Assembly: GCF_030053115.1 (NCBI RefSeq)
Contig: NZ_CP125619.1
Coordinates: 4,599,501 to 4,663,500 of the forward strand
DNA length: 64,000 bases
Origin: Pseudomonas svalbardensis
GTDB taxonomy: Bacteria; Pseudomonadota; Gammaproteobacteria; Pseudomonadales; Pseudomonadaceae
Direction of reading: 5' to 3'
Part shown: piece by piece, positions 35,476 to 44,692 of the stretch
How positions within the stretch are numbered: the stretch's first letter is position 1
Layout of the letters: every line of letters starts with the position of its first letter
Notes under the pieces: model-generated
Databases searched by the model: none
The model's input: only the letters and a program-made list of their open reading frames with translations
What the model was told of the DNA's origin: nothing
Translations under genes and position numbers: made by a program

Positions 35476-35841
35476 GAAATACGTTTGCCAAGCTTCGACT
35501 CACCTACCGTTTGGGAGCATGGCAAGAGTCTGTCAGGCCACGAAGAAATCAACGATTCAATTCACACCGATGAATGGTGCTACGCCATCGACGGTATCGT
35601 TGGACGTGGTAGCTATCAGACTGAAAGTGAAGCAATAACCGCATCTGAGCGCGCGCTGTTCAGCGAGCATGGAGATTTCGCTCAGACGGCCCTCGAATCA
35701 GCGCTACAGGACAATGACTTCAAGATTGCAATATTCCTCGCCGAGGGACGCGGATACTGGCGTGGCTTAGCCGACGCACGTAAAAAAACCACCTACCTCG
35801 CCGACCGCATCATGTCGATATTGGAGCCGTATAGGGAATAG
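35476..35841 (+). pseudogene. 3' part of the gene split by IS66 copy B
   Basis: Encodes the last 121 residues (EIRLPSFDSPTVWEHGKSL, then an acidic helical body ending DRIMSILEPYRE). The frame stays open back into the IS end, where a TTG at 35449 could start a 130-residue chimera whose first nine residues come from the IS right end. No family recognised. It may have been the gene just downstream of the ABC-3C promoter region, in the opposite orientation. Confidence 0.65.
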
Positions 35842-35931
35842 AGGCCCCAGCGTATACTGCAACCAAAACTAGCTGGTTATATATGAAATACGATAGGCCT
35901 CTAGATTCGTCTATAACTAATTTAGCTTGAG

Positions 35932-36702
35932 TTAGGCTCGCACGGCCTCCTTGGAAAACTTAAAATAAGAGTTCGTGAGACGTAAATGCCAGTCTTCCAG
36001 CCGCTCACCTTTCTGGCGTTCGCACTTTTCAGAGTCCCCGACATAGACTGAGCCGTTGATCATATAACGGGATATGCGCAAACGAAACGGATTGGCGTCG
36101 TTGAGGACATGATTTAATTTGGTTTTCCACGCATCATCATTGATGAAGTAGAAAACCACGACTGTGCTGGCCTTGGATAGCTCGTAAAGCCTCTTGAACG
36201 TTTCCAAATCTGGCTCATGAGTGCGAATCACCTCAATGATGATATTTGGGCAGCTCGACCTTGGGAAAAATTTGGTTACATCCCTACCGGCGATATCTGG
36301 CTGAATGTAGCGCCCGTCACTAAAAGCGACTCTGGCTCCACCCTCCTTTACCCAACGATAATCACTACCTGGCAAGGTAGAAAAAATTACCTGTGTATGT
36401 CGATCCCCATTCTCGTCGAATACATATACACAAAGTTCAACACCATTGGTCGCTGTAAGCTTTCCAAGTATTTCATCAACACATTTGTTATGCGCAGGGT
36501 CGGCTTCGCTTTGACCAACGCGAGTGCCAAACGATAAGGCACCAATCCTTCGAAAATGAGGACGCCCCTGATTTCTAACGGGTACCACGAGCTCATCATT
36601 AGCATTGAGTAGCGTTTCTGCTCGCATCGCGGGATATGCGTTGTTATCCAGGATTTCACTTTCCTGATACAACCTACCCGTAATGCTACCTGTTGCTGAC
36701 AT
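35932..36702 (-). CDS. PD-(D/E)xK-like protein, candidate nuclease
   Basis: 256 residues from ATG at 36702 (GGAG six bases upstream); a GTG 12 bases earlier is an alternative. The middle has DGRYIQPDIAGRD followed by CPNIIIEVIRTHEPDLETF: a Pro-Asp then Ile-Glu-Val with a following Thr-His, as in CoiA-type and related endonuclease folds. The usual Lys of E-x-K is replaced by Ile, so activity is uncertain. The rest is alpha/beta and unrecognised. It is divergent from the cyclase-like gene at 36901, with a 198-bp shared promoter region, so the two might form one system. Confidence 0.55.
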   Translation of the reverse strand: MSATGSITGRLYQESEILDNNAYPAMRAETLLNANDELVVPVRNQGRPHFRRIGALSFGTRVGQSEADPAHNKCVDEILGKLTATNGVELCVYVFDENGDRHTQVIFSTLPGSDYRWVKEGGARVAFSDGRYIQPDIAGRDVTKFFPRSSCPNIIIEVIRTHEPDLETFKRLYELSKASTVVVFYFINDDAWKTKLNHVLNDANPFRLRISRYMINGSVYVGDSEKCERQKGERLEDWHLRLTNSYFKFSKEAVRA

Positions 36703-36900
36703 TCCCTGCTCCACCTGTGACTTTTCCGGAAGCGGGCACTATAGCGACGGAGGATTCAGTTGTCCTTCATTGGCCCTCATTGGCTGTCACTTCGGTGAAA
36801 AATGACCTAGCTCGCGCCCTGCTCAACGCTTATCCTAGAGGCTCTTCGCGGCCTTGACTGCACTTAGGCCACTTCAAAATTGATCCGTCAGGAGTGAAGA

Positions 36901-37614
36901 ATGTCACCCGAAATCGACGAGACAAATGCAGTCCCACTAAAATACGTAGCCTTCTGCGATGTGCTTGGCTTTTCCCATGCTGTAGAGACCGAGTTCGACG
37001 CAACCATCTTGCTCTACAAGACGTATCAAGCACGTCTCACCGATTGGCCATTTCCGGAGAAAGTAAATGTCTCCGTGTACTCGGACTCAATTTTGCTGGT
37101 TTGCGATGAGCTTGCGCCCCTGCTTTATGCAGTCCAAAGCCTCTGGTTCGCGACCCTCCACAATGATTGGCTCATCCGGGGTGGGATAGCCTATGGCAAA
37201 TATTGGGAAGACAGGAGCAATGGCAACCTATTCGTGGTCAGTGACGCGCTGGTACGGGCTGTGCGGCTTGAGTCAACCATCAAACACCCCTGCGTAGCCC
37301 TCTCGCCTGAAATCGACATACCGCTTTCCATTTGGTTCGCGCGCTTCGCACATGGACTGTTTGATATGCCCCTGCTCCATCATGACGGCCAAAACGTAGT
37401 AAACCCGTTCAACAAATTTTGGTTTGTATCCGCGCGAAATCGAGTAGAACAGATGAAATCCAAGTGGCCTGAACATAGCTCAAAGTATGATTGGTTCTTG
37501 GGCCTCGCGAATGAGGTCGAGAAAGAAGAACTTATGATTCCCTCCTCCACCATCGAAGAGATGCTGGAGAAAGGAATCATAGGTCTAAAAATTGATGATA
37601 ACACTCCTTCCTAA
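36901..37614 (+). CDS. Class III nucleotide-cyclase-like protein
   Basis: 237 residues, ATG with AGGAGTGAAG upstream. The pattern resembles a cyclase homology domain: YVAFCDVLGFSHA (first metal Asp), NVSVYSDSILLV (second metal Asp), then WLIRGGIAYGKYW and LFVVSDALVRAVRLE, like the G-I-x-x-G and N-x-A-x-R-L-E segments of the family. Stand-alone cyclases of this size occur in Pycsar-type defence, which make cCMP or cUMP and activate an adjacent effector. No effector gene is adjacent: upstream is the divergent nuclease-like gene, downstream IS66 copy C. The cyclase reading is moderate; the signalling role is inference. Confidence 0.6.
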   Translation: MSPEIDETNAVPLKYVAFCDVLGFSHAVETEFDATILLYKTYQARLTDWPFPEKVNVSVYSDSILLVCDELAPLLYAVQSLWFATLHNDWLIRGGIAYGKYWEDRSNGNLFVVSDALVRAVRLESTIKHPCVALSPEIDIPLSIWFARFAHGLFDMPLLHHDGQNVVNPFNKFWFVSARNRVEQMKSKWPEHSSKYDWFLGLANEVEKEELMIPSSTIEEMLEKGIIGLKIDDNTPS

Positions 37615-37690
37615 GACTGCTGTTTTTTGTCACTTATGAAGACCAACTACATCGCGCACCGGCTATTACACAATACACCGCTGTAAAAAA

Positions 37691-37717
37691 CCAAATAAAC
37701 CAAATAAACCAAATAAC
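37691..37717. repeat. 9-bp direct repeat, three copies
   Basis: The unit CCAAATAAA appears three times in tandem (last copy ends AAC), 75 bases after the cyclase-like gene and 22 bases before IS66 copy C. Function unknown. Confidence 0.85.
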
Positions 37718-37770
37718 ACTTGCATTAAAGCCGAGAGCTGTAAGCGTCTGCCAAAGTCACCTTGTGTGAC

Positions 37771-39297
37771 TCAGGCAGATACCCACTGATGCGGCAACAA
37801 CTGGTCAATCTCACTCGCCCGCTGCGTCGGCAGCCGCGTCAGCACATCTTTGAGATACGCATACGGATCGTGCCCATTCATGCGCGCTGACTGGATCAAA
37901 CTCATGATCGCCGCAGCCCGTTTCCCACTGCGAAGCGACCCGGCAAATAACCAGTTGGAACGTCCAAGTGCCCACGGCCGGATCTGATTCTCGACCGGAT
38001 TATTGTCTATGGGCACAGCCCCATCCTCCAGATAGCGCGTCAGCGCTACCCAGCGTTTAAGGCTGTAATCCAAGGCTTTTGCCGTCGCTGATCCGTTGGG
38101 CACAAGATAACGCTGGGTCAACATCCAGTCGTGCAGTGCTTTCGCCAATGGTGCTGCTTTTTCTTGTCGTATTCGGCAGCGATCCTCGTCACTCATGTCT
38201 CGCGCTTGGCGTTCAACTTCGTACAAGCCGCCAATCGAGTGCAGCGCCTGTTCAGCCAACTGGCTTTTATTTGCCACGTGCAGATCGAAAAACTTGCGAC
38301 GGGCGTGAGCCATGCAGCCGATTTCGGTCATGCCCTTCTCGAATCCGGCTTTGTAGCCAGCAAAGTCATCGCACACCAGCTTGCCGTTCCACAAGCCGAG
38401 GAAGTTACGCGCATGCTCACCGGCGCGGCTCGGACTGAAGTCATAAACCACTGCCTTAAGCGCCGAAAACGGTGTGGTGCAGTAAGCCCAGACATAAGCG
38501 CGATGCGTTTTCTTCTGTCCGGGCGCAAGCATCTGCACCGGCGTCTCATCGGCGTGGACAACTCGCTGCGCCAGAACGGCTTCTCGCAAGGCATCAACCA
38601 GCGGCTGAAGCTGTACACCGGTTTGCCCAACCCATTGAGCCAGTGTGGAGCGCGGTATCGCTAAACCGGCGCGCCCGAAGATTTTCTCCTGCCGATACAG
38701 CGGCAAATGATCAGCAAACTTCGCCACCATCACATGAGCCAGCAGACCTGCGGTCGGAATGCCCTTGTCGATCACTTGGGCTGGCACCGGTGCCTGGATC
38801 AGCGTTTCACACTGACGGCAGGCCCATTTTCCACGTACATGTTGCTCGACGGTGAACACGCCCGGCGTGTAATCGAGCTTCTCGCTGACGTCCTCGCCGA
38901 TGCGCTGAAGTTGGCAACCGCAAGTGCACTGAGTGTTTTCTGGTTCGTGATGAATGACGGTGCGTGGAAACTGCGGCGGCAGCGGTGCGCGCTTTGGTTT
39001 TTGCCGCACCTCTGCTGGAGCCGGAGCCGGACGCAGTACCGTCAGCTCGGCGTCGATAGCCTCAAGATCCGTATTGAGCAAGTCGTCGAGCAAGTTGCCT
39101 TGCTCAGGACTGATCTGCTCGCTGCGCTTGGCAAACCTGTGCCGCTTGAGGATCGCGATCTCGTGGGTCAGCTGTTCGATGATGGTTTGATCGCGGTGGA
39201 TCTTTCTGCCCATGGTGTCGACCTTCGACATCAACTGCGCAGCGAGGGCGCGCAGTTGGTCGGGGGTCATTTGGTCGAGGTTGGGCAAGGAAGTCAT
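37771..39297 (-). CDS. tnpC: IS66 transposase TnpC (copy C)
   Basis: 508 residues, same length as the other copies with a limited number of substitutions (for example PAPAPAEVRQKP in place of PAPAPEEARQKP). The catalytic motifs HADETPVQM, CDDFAGYK and DNNPVENQIRP are intact. The last 100 or so bases before the start are identical to copy A. Confidence 0.96.
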   Translation of the reverse strand: MTSLPNLDQMTPDQLRALAAQLMSKVDTMGRKIHRDQTIIEQLTHEIAILKRHRFAKRSEQISPEQGNLLDDLLNTDLEAIDAELTVLRPAPAPAEVRQKPKRAPLPPQFPRTVIHHEPENTQCTCGCQLQRIGEDVSEKLDYTPGVFTVEQHVRGKWACRQCETLIQAPVPAQVIDKGIPTAGLLAHVMVAKFADHLPLYRQEKIFGRAGLAIPRSTLAQWVGQTGVQLQPLVDALREAVLAQRVVHADETPVQMLAPGQKKTHRAYVWAYCTTPFSALKAVVYDFSPSRAGEHARNFLGLWNGKLVCDDFAGYKAGFEKGMTEIGCMAHARRKFFDLHVANKSQLAEQALHSIGGLYEVERQARDMSDEDRCRIRQEKAAPLAKALHDWMLTQRYLVPNGSATAKALDYSLKRWVALTRYLEDGAVPIDNNPVENQIRPWALGRSNWLFAGSLRSGKRAAAIMSLIQSARMNGHDPYAYLKDVLTRLPTQRASEIDQLLPHQWVSA

Positions 39298-39360
39298 GCC
39301 GTGGATTTTACCAAAGCAGACCGCCTACGGCAGCAGGCCCAAGCGCTAATTACAGCCTTT

Positions 39361-39696
39361 TTAAAGGATCGTGATTGCACCGCCAGCGCCAACGCGCTGC
39401 CACGGCAGACCAAGTACCAAGGCCTGAAGTTGCTCGGTATCCAGTTCCAGCTCGCTACCTTGTCGAATGCCTGGCCATTGAAACTTGCCCTGGTTCAACC
39501 GGCGTGCCGCCAGCCAAACGCCGATCCCGTCATGCACCAGCACTTTCATTCGGTTGGCCCGTCGATTGGCAAACAGATAAGCGCAGTGCGGCTTCGCCGC
39601 ACCGAATACCGTAATGACTCTGGCCAGCGCGGTCTCGGTACCAGCACGCATATCCATGGGCTCGGTGGCCAGCCAGATGGCGTCGATGCGGATCAT
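39361..39696 (-). CDS. tnpB: IS66 accessory protein TnpB (copy C)
   Basis: 111 residues from an ATG that overlaps the tnpA stop (ATGA). It retains MDMRAGTETALARVI and ANRMKVLVHDGIGVW. Intact. Confidence 0.93.
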   Translation of the reverse strand: MIRIDAIWLATEPMDMRAGTETALARVITVFGAAKPHCAYLFANRRANRMKVLVHDGIGVWLAARRLNQGKFQWPGIRQGSELELDTEQLQALVLGLPWQRVGAGGAITIL

Positions 39697-40025
39697 CGCA
39701 ACAGGTCTCGAAGAAAGGTCGCGCAGACAGCAGCACTTTCAGTTGGCCAGTTTACTTTAACGGTGCCGCGTGGGTGCTGGATCTCAACGCAGATATTCGA
39801 TGACGTTGCGAGCGAACTTGCTCCGGCCAACGGCATGGGTAATGGAATAAATGCAGGTTGCAGCACGGTGCTTCTCTGTGCCTGCACCCGAATTCATTTG
39901 TGGACGAGGTTTGCGTTGAGGCTATGGCTGAGCGCGATGCTGGCAATCGAAGCGCCGGGCTGGGCGCACTCTTGAATGACCTGGGCCTTGAAGGACTTGG
40001 AATAGGAACGGCGTGTTGGCTGCAT
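39693..40025 (-). pseudogene. tnpA: IS66 tnpA with internal stop (copy C)
   Basis: From the ATG at 40025 the frame reads a normal TnpA N-terminus (SYSKSFKAQVIQECAQPGAS) for 43 codons, then hits TGA at 39894-39896 exactly where the helix-turn-helix normally has Trp (HKW in place of HK-stop). A TGG-to-TGA change explains this. The same frame then continues to the usual C-terminus (VEIQHPRGTVKVNWP) at 39693. The protein is only distantly similar to the copy A TnpA. Confidence 0.85.
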
Positions 40026-40151
40026 GAAATACCCGCTTAAAAGGCTAGAACTGGTGCCCACTTAAATTTAAGTGCACACCATGTCTTGGCTTTGCGGGGC
40101 TGGGTAGATGACTTGGCCGGACGGTTACCGAGAGCTGGCCTCCAATGTCCA

Positions 40152-40182
40152 GACATAAAAAAGCCCCTGTGAAGGGCCTCTA
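40152..40182 (-). terminator. Possible rho-independent terminator
   Basis: Read on the minus strand: AGGCCC, a short loop, then GGGGCT and a run of T. The stem is imperfect (one mismatch). No gene is evident immediately upstream on that strand, so it may be a relic. The rest of 40183-40486 holds no supported gene. Confidence 0.35.
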
Positions 40183-40394
40183 CCCTGATCCCGACGCCCC
40201 GCCTAGAAGGTCTTCTCTTCCTCCCGAATGTGTACTTCGTCCATCGCTCCCAGGCAAATCTGCCGACAAGGAAGCTTGGCGATAAGCCCACAATCAAAAG
40301 GTATCCAGGAAATATCCTAAAACGAGCTCATCATTCCCCGCCTCTCGGTAAGCAGCCATAGTGCTTCTGCAACGAATCGGGGTCAAAGTCCTGT

Positions 40395-40421
40395 GTAAGC
40401 GTCTGCCCAACACACCTTGCG
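40395..40421. repeat. Relic of an IS66 left end
   Basis: GTAAGCGTCTGCC followed by ACACCTTGCGTG matches the outer end of IS66 copy C with a few changes, but no transposase or second end follows. It lies 267 bases outside copy C and suggests an earlier IS66 visit to the same spot. Confidence 0.5.
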
Positions 40422-40486
40422 TGGTTAGCGTCGTAAAAAACGGGCAGAAGCTTCCACGATGTTGGCGCTTATGAACAGATAGTCAC

Positions 40487-40738
40487 TTACACTGCGACTT
40501 CCTTGAACCAGACGCCCATAGATGAATTTACCGCTGCTGCGAGGGCAACAAAGACTTTCCTGACCGCATCGCGATTTTCGTCATTGAGTTCGTACTCTTC
40601 TTCGTTTTTTGCCGCGCGCTTAGCCGGGAAATAAAATAATTTTCGCGGTGCGTTAAATTGACTTTTCGTCAACTCCCTGCCTTGCACACCACAGTTATAT
40701 TGAATTAACCGCATGTACATACAGTAAAACACTAGCAC
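40487..40738 (-). CDS. Small basic hypothetical protein
   Basis: 83 codons; a start at the internal ATG 40714 (MRLIQYNCGVQGRELTKSQF) is as likely, as no ribosome binding site distinguishes them. Basic middle, acidic and helical end (EEEYELNDENRDAVRKVFVA). Not recognised. Confidence 0.45.
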   Translation of the reverse strand: MLVFYCMYMRLIQYNCGVQGRELTKSQFNAPRKLFYFPAKRAAKNEEEYELNDENRDAVRKVFVALAAAVNSSMGVWFKEVAV

Positions 40739-40865
40739 AGACCTCTTATCGACTGCGCTTCAATGAATTAATCTCTCGCTCTGCGCCTTGATTTTCTCAT
40801 TTCGTCAGCTGAGAATTGCCGAATTGAGGTTCCGACCCCGTCAATCAGCTAAGGCAAAAACGCAC

Positions 40866-41126
40866 GTGAAATACAATATATGGTTTGCGATTATTGACAC
40901 CACTGTTGACGCGGAGTCATTAAGCGACCAGCAAAATATCGGGGCACTTTACGTGGAAACTGTAAATACTTCAGAAGATTCGCTCTACAAGCATTGCAGG
41001 AGCATTCGTGAACTTGAAGCAACGTTTGAGCGATATCGCAATTACCGAACCCATGATGACCACGTGGATTCGCCGCATGCTAAGTTTAAAGTCCTTCGCA
41101 TCGATCCTTTTCCGATTTATTCATAA
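40866..41126 (+). CDS. Small hypothetical protein
   Basis: 86 residues if it starts at the GTG at 40866 (VKYNIWFAIIDTTVDAESLS). An upstream TTG at 40788 is possible, but the added residues look non-coding. Alpha/beta composition; unknown family. AT-rich like its neighbours. Confidence 0.45.
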   Translation: MKYNIWFAIIDTTVDAESLSDQQNIGALYVETVNTSEDSLYKHCRSIRELEATFERYRNYRTHDDHVDSPHAKFKVLRIDPFPIYS

Positions 41127-41213
41127 ATCGTCCAGATCAAGACACTGGTCGTCGCGATTCACCAATTACGACAACCAGCTAAACTAGCGAATCCGTTCGC
41201 CCTGGGATAATCG

Positions 41214-41597
41214 CTACTGCAAAACTGGTGGTGTGAAAACATAGCGTCCTTGGGCCGTCTGCAGAAAGCTTTTTAAGCTATTCCTACCGATATCCCTTGT
41301 GAAAGAGGTGACCACATACCTCGAAGTCATAGTGGTCAGCACCCAAAATCTGCCCTCCTTTCGGACAAAGCGAATGTCAGATGTACGTATAAGGTGTCCA
41401 TCGGTGTAGCGCCCGAACTGATCTTTTCTCTGGTGGCCAAACACGATACCGACAGCTGAGCAGGCAGATACAAAAACATCGCTTAGGTACGCAGTGATCG
41501 GTTCGTGGAATAATTGAGCGTCGGCTTGGGCAATGCGTTTAAGATGAAAATCTGTCAAACGTTTACCGTGAAGATCTACGTTGATCGTGCTCGGCAT
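41214..41597 (-). CDS. Hypothetical protein, 127 residues
   Basis: Alpha/beta protein with a beta-rich C-terminal half (RFVRKEGRFWVLTTMTSRYV) and no catalytic motif I recognise. CAGGAGCCAAAA precedes the ATG, supporting the start. Part of a set of minus-strand small genes near the island end. Confidence 0.55.
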   Translation of the reverse strand: MPSTINVDLHGKRLTDFHLKRIAQADAQLFHEPITAYLSDVFVSACSAVGIVFGHQRKDQFGRYTDGHLIRTSDIRFVRKEGRFWVLTTMTSRYVVTSFTRDIGRNSLKSFLQTAQGRYVFTPPVLQ

Positions 41598-41707
41598 TTT
41601 TGGCTCCTGAGGCGTATTTGCTGAGGCGTAACGCGCTTTTTGAAAAGTAACATTGGCAATGTTACATTGGAAAAATCGCGTTACACCTTGGGAGTATCTG
41701 CGTTTGC

Positions 41708-42130
41708 TCAGTAAATCTTCCGAAGGTTTATCAGCGTGGAAGCGTCGAAGGAGGGGTCGTGAACGTCGGTATACACAGCGCCGCTCTCAACCTCCAGCAA
41801 ACAAACGGGAACCTCGTTTTTGTCATAGCCGACAGACATTGACGTTAACTTTTCCATCCGCCAGCTCTTGCCTTTATTGATCCACGGCGGCGTGACGACC
41901 TGGAGCTCATCTATGACGAGGTCTTCGCTTTGCGCCGAGATGAGTTCAACAAGTTTAGTCTCATCATTAAGCATCTCCACTTGAGATACAAATCTATCCT
42001 CGTAACGCTGCTTAATGCTGATGTGATACCAGTGCGTGGCAAGACTTCGAGACACTCCATGCCAGTGAGCCAGCCCTTCCCCGAACATTCCTGGCAGCCC
42101 GGCTAAATCAACATCTTGAGTTCTGAACAT
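41708..42130 (-). CDS. Hypothetical protein, 140 residues
   Basis: The N-terminus (GLPGMFGEGLAHWHGVSRSL) is Gly/His/Trp-containing; the C-terminal half is beta-rich (SVGYDKNEVPVCLLEVESGA). No family recognised. CGAGGCAAAT lies upstream of the ATG. Confidence 0.5.
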   Translation of the reverse strand: MFRTQDVDLAGLPGMFGEGLAHWHGVSRSLATHWYHISIKQRYEDRFVSQVEMLNDETKLVELISAQSEDLVIDELQVVTPPWINKGKSWRMEKLTSMSVGYDKNEVPVCLLEVESGAVYTDVHDPSFDASTLINLRKIY

Positions 42131-42203
42131 ATTTGCCTCGGATTAATGCCATCTTTTTCTGGGGAAGCTTTCTGGTCGCCAACTCAATGCCATGCATCCT
42201 ATG

Positions 42204-42776
42204 CTACTTATGAAGTTTGCTAAAACGGTTTGATAACTCTTGTGCAGCTACTGCTTTCCACCCTTCGGGGTCAGATGTCTTATTAAGCACATTCCACCCG
42301 GCCCATAGAAAAAACAGAGCGGCCAAGGCAGCTTCTACCAGTGCGATGATGCTTGTGTATTCCATAATCATTGGATGCTGACCGCCGATAAAGTTCATCA
42401 TCGGGACGATAGACACTAGCCATCCCACAGGAAAAACTATGCAAAAGGCAAGAACTGCATAAAAAACCATGAGAAGCGGAACAGTGAATCTAATGTTAGT
42501 TGCAAATGTCTTTGCACCATTTTCTTTCAACAGACCGTAGACAATTCCAGTGTTCTTTTCTTTATTCGAAGAATTCTTGAAAAAACCGTAAAGAGTAACG
42601 GTCTCGCCTGAATCAATTTCCTCATACATTTTCTTAGGCAAGGTGAGGTTTGGAATAACTTGACCATCGAGACTGACGATAGCCTTATAGCTATCACCAT
42701 GATCTGAGTTGACTTTTACGTAGTCGACCTTGCCCGCTACCTTTACACAATCAAAATTGAGCACAGAAACTCCCAT
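42204..42776 (-). CDS. Membrane protein with small N-terminal beta domain
   Basis: 190 residues. Residues 1-85 look like a beta-barrel or OB-like soluble domain (KVDYVKVNSDHGDSYKAIVS, SGETVTLYGFF). Two or three hydrophobic helices follow at about 93-180 (FTVPLLMVFYAVLAFCIVFP, then IIALVEAALAALFFLWAG). Soluble sensor plus membrane helices is a shape seen in membrane-disrupting defence effectors, but nothing specific supports that here. Confidence 0.55.
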   Translation of the reverse strand: MGVSVLNFDCVKVAGKVDYVKVNSDHGDSYKAIVSLDGQVIPNLTLPKKMYEEIDSGETVTLYGFFKNSSNKEKNTGIVYGLLKENGAKTFATNIRFTVPLLMVFYAVLAFCIVFPVGWLVSIVPMMNFIGGQHPMIMEYTSIIALVEAALAALFFLWAGWNVLNKTSDPEGWKAVAAQELSNRFSKLHK

Positions 42777-42952
42777 GTTTCATTTTAAGCATTTGATGAG
42801 TTGACCCAAGACCCTGATAGTAAAACTCAGACGAAGTGGTGCCTCGAAGCCTGCTTAACTGCCAGCTTCGACGTTATTAAAATCTGCTGCTACTGCGAAA
42901 TGACAATCGTGGCGTTAGTCTGAATCGCACCTTTTTTACAACAATACTTAGC

Positions 42953-43396
42953 CTAAAAAAAAGAGAATATTGTTTTTAGGCTGGCCTTCATCTCTTGTCC
43001 ATCCCCGATGAGCACGTAAATCGTATTTTTTGTCTCAAACATCAGTCCGTCCTGGTAAGAAATGCACATACTCGAACGCACCCAGTCCCCCTCCTGAAAT
43101 CTCCCCCTACTGTCTTCAATGACCTTGTGGGCAAAAACAAATAACGGGAGATGCCCGGCTAGGCGAATCTTTATGAGATCGCTCTCAGTTACGGCTGCTT
43201 GAAAAACCGTCCACTGCTCTACGAGACAAAAGGCTTTATTTGGATACCGCTCCGTCACAGCTCGCTTAGCATCTGTTGAGGAGAAGCAAGTGCCTGTCAC
43301 AGACCTTGCCTGGCCCTCTACCAGCTCTTTCACATTCGGATTAATTGTCACGCACAACCTCAAATGATCCGGCAGCGGCAACGCTGCTAGAGTCAC
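42953..43396 (-). CDS. DUF6957-like small protein
   Basis: 147 residues. The C-terminal pattern is WVRSSMCISYQDGLMFETKN, then TIYVLIGDGQEMKASL. I recall it from short Pseudomonas proteins grouped as DUF6957 (assignment from memory, moderate). A preceding FCLVEQWTVF and LPLFVFAHKVIEDSRGRF fit the same family. Function unknown. It is divergent from the Xre-type regulator at 43514, near the island end. Confidence 0.55.
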   Translation of the reverse strand: MTLAALPLPDHLRLCVTINPNVKELVEGQARSVTGTCFSSTDAKRAVTERYPNKAFCLVEQWTVFQAAVTESDLIKIRLAGHLPLFVFAHKVIEDSRGRFQEGDWVRSSMCISYQDGLMFETKNTIYVLIGDGQEMKASLKTIFSFF

Positions 43397-43513
43397 CCTC
43401 TTACTCGGCTGTCACCAACGCTATCGGAATCTTGATCCGCCACACGATTAATATATAGATTTGTGTGGTGGCGCGCAAACACGGCATACCGTCTCATTTT
43501 GAGAGAATGCTAA

Positions 43514-43975
43514 ATGTCGCTGCGCAACTCTTATGCAGCAGTGCTCCAGCTGCTTCGCACCCACAAAGGTCTTTCACAGCAAGAGATCTCAGGCAAAGTC
43601 GTACAGTCACACGTCAGCCATCTCGAGAGTGCTAAAACCACCGCGACCGTCGATGTAACTTACGAACTCGCAGTCGCACTCAAGATGCACCCCGCCGCGT
43701 TTTTCGCATTGATTCTGGCCTCTCACGAACAGCGCCCCGCTCGGGAAATGTTGCTCGCTGCGCTCGAAGAAATTGATGAGCTGGGATTGGCCGACGCGGT
43801 GCTCCCGACCGCCCCGCGAAACCTTGTCTCCTCACGAGTAGAAGAAGCCAGAAAGAAATGGGTGGCCGTCCAGGAACTGAAGCGCGAAGGCCTCAGCCAA
43901 TCGGAAGCCGCCAAAAGACTAGATATTCCCGATTCGACTCTTCGCCGCCTTTGGCATCAAAGCATCAATAAGTGA
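43514..43975 (+). CDS. Xre-type transcriptional regulator with second HTH at C-terminus
   Basis: 153 residues. The N-terminal Xre-type helix-turn-helix is TYAAVLQLLRTHKGLSQQEI-like (observed: VLQLLRTHKGLSQQEISGKV, then SHVSHLESAKTTAT). A second helix-turn-helix lies near the C-terminus (LSQSEAAKRLDIPDSTLRRL). Last island gene before the att region and divergent from the DUF6957-like gene, so it probably controls that gene, itself, or island functions (inference). Confidence 0.75.
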   Translation: MSLRNSYAAVLQLLRTHKGLSQQEISGKVVQSHVSHLESAKTTATVDVTYELAVALKMHPAAFFALILASHEQRPAREMLLAALEEIDELGLADAVLPTAPRNLVSSRVEEARKKWVAVQELKREGLSQSEAAKRLDIPDSTLRRLWHQSINK

Positions 43976-44020
43976 TGTGGGGCGGTGTTGATGAGCATGT
44001 GGCTTGGGTTGAGGCTGGGA

Positions 44021-44058
44021 GGCTGGACTGGACTGGACTGGGCTGGGCTGGGGCCGGG
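44021..44058. repeat. CTGGA/CTGGG pentamer repeat tract
   Basis: A run of CTGGA then CTGGG units in tandem directly after the regulator gene, strongly G-biased on the plus strand. Probably replication slippage; a G-quadruplex is conceivable. 43976-44325 has no supported gene. Confidence 0.8.
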
Positions 44059-44084
44059 TTAGAAAATCGGGGTTTTTTCTGAAA

Positions 44085-44682
<598 letters not shown>

Positions 44683-44692
44683 TTAGTCAGAG

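Larger units (their letters stand above)
37740..40128 (-). mobile_element. IS66-family insertion sequence, copy C (2389 bp, diverged mosaic)
   Basis: The left end GTAAGCGTCTGCCAAAGTCACC and the right end (as its reverse complement) GTAACCGTCCGGCCAAGTCATC are imperfect inverted repeats. The target duplication is CGAGAGCT (37732-37739 and 40129-40136). tnpC and the DNA around its start are nearly the same as in copies A and B, while tnpB and especially tnpA are clearly more diverged. This mosaic suggests recombination between IS66 relatives. tnpA carries a nonsense codon, so the element may not move alone. Confidence 0.95.

Noticed and set aside
38707..39975. 422-codon plus-strand frame opposite IS66 copy C
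   Set aside because: Antisense shadow spanning tnpC, tnpB and tnpA.
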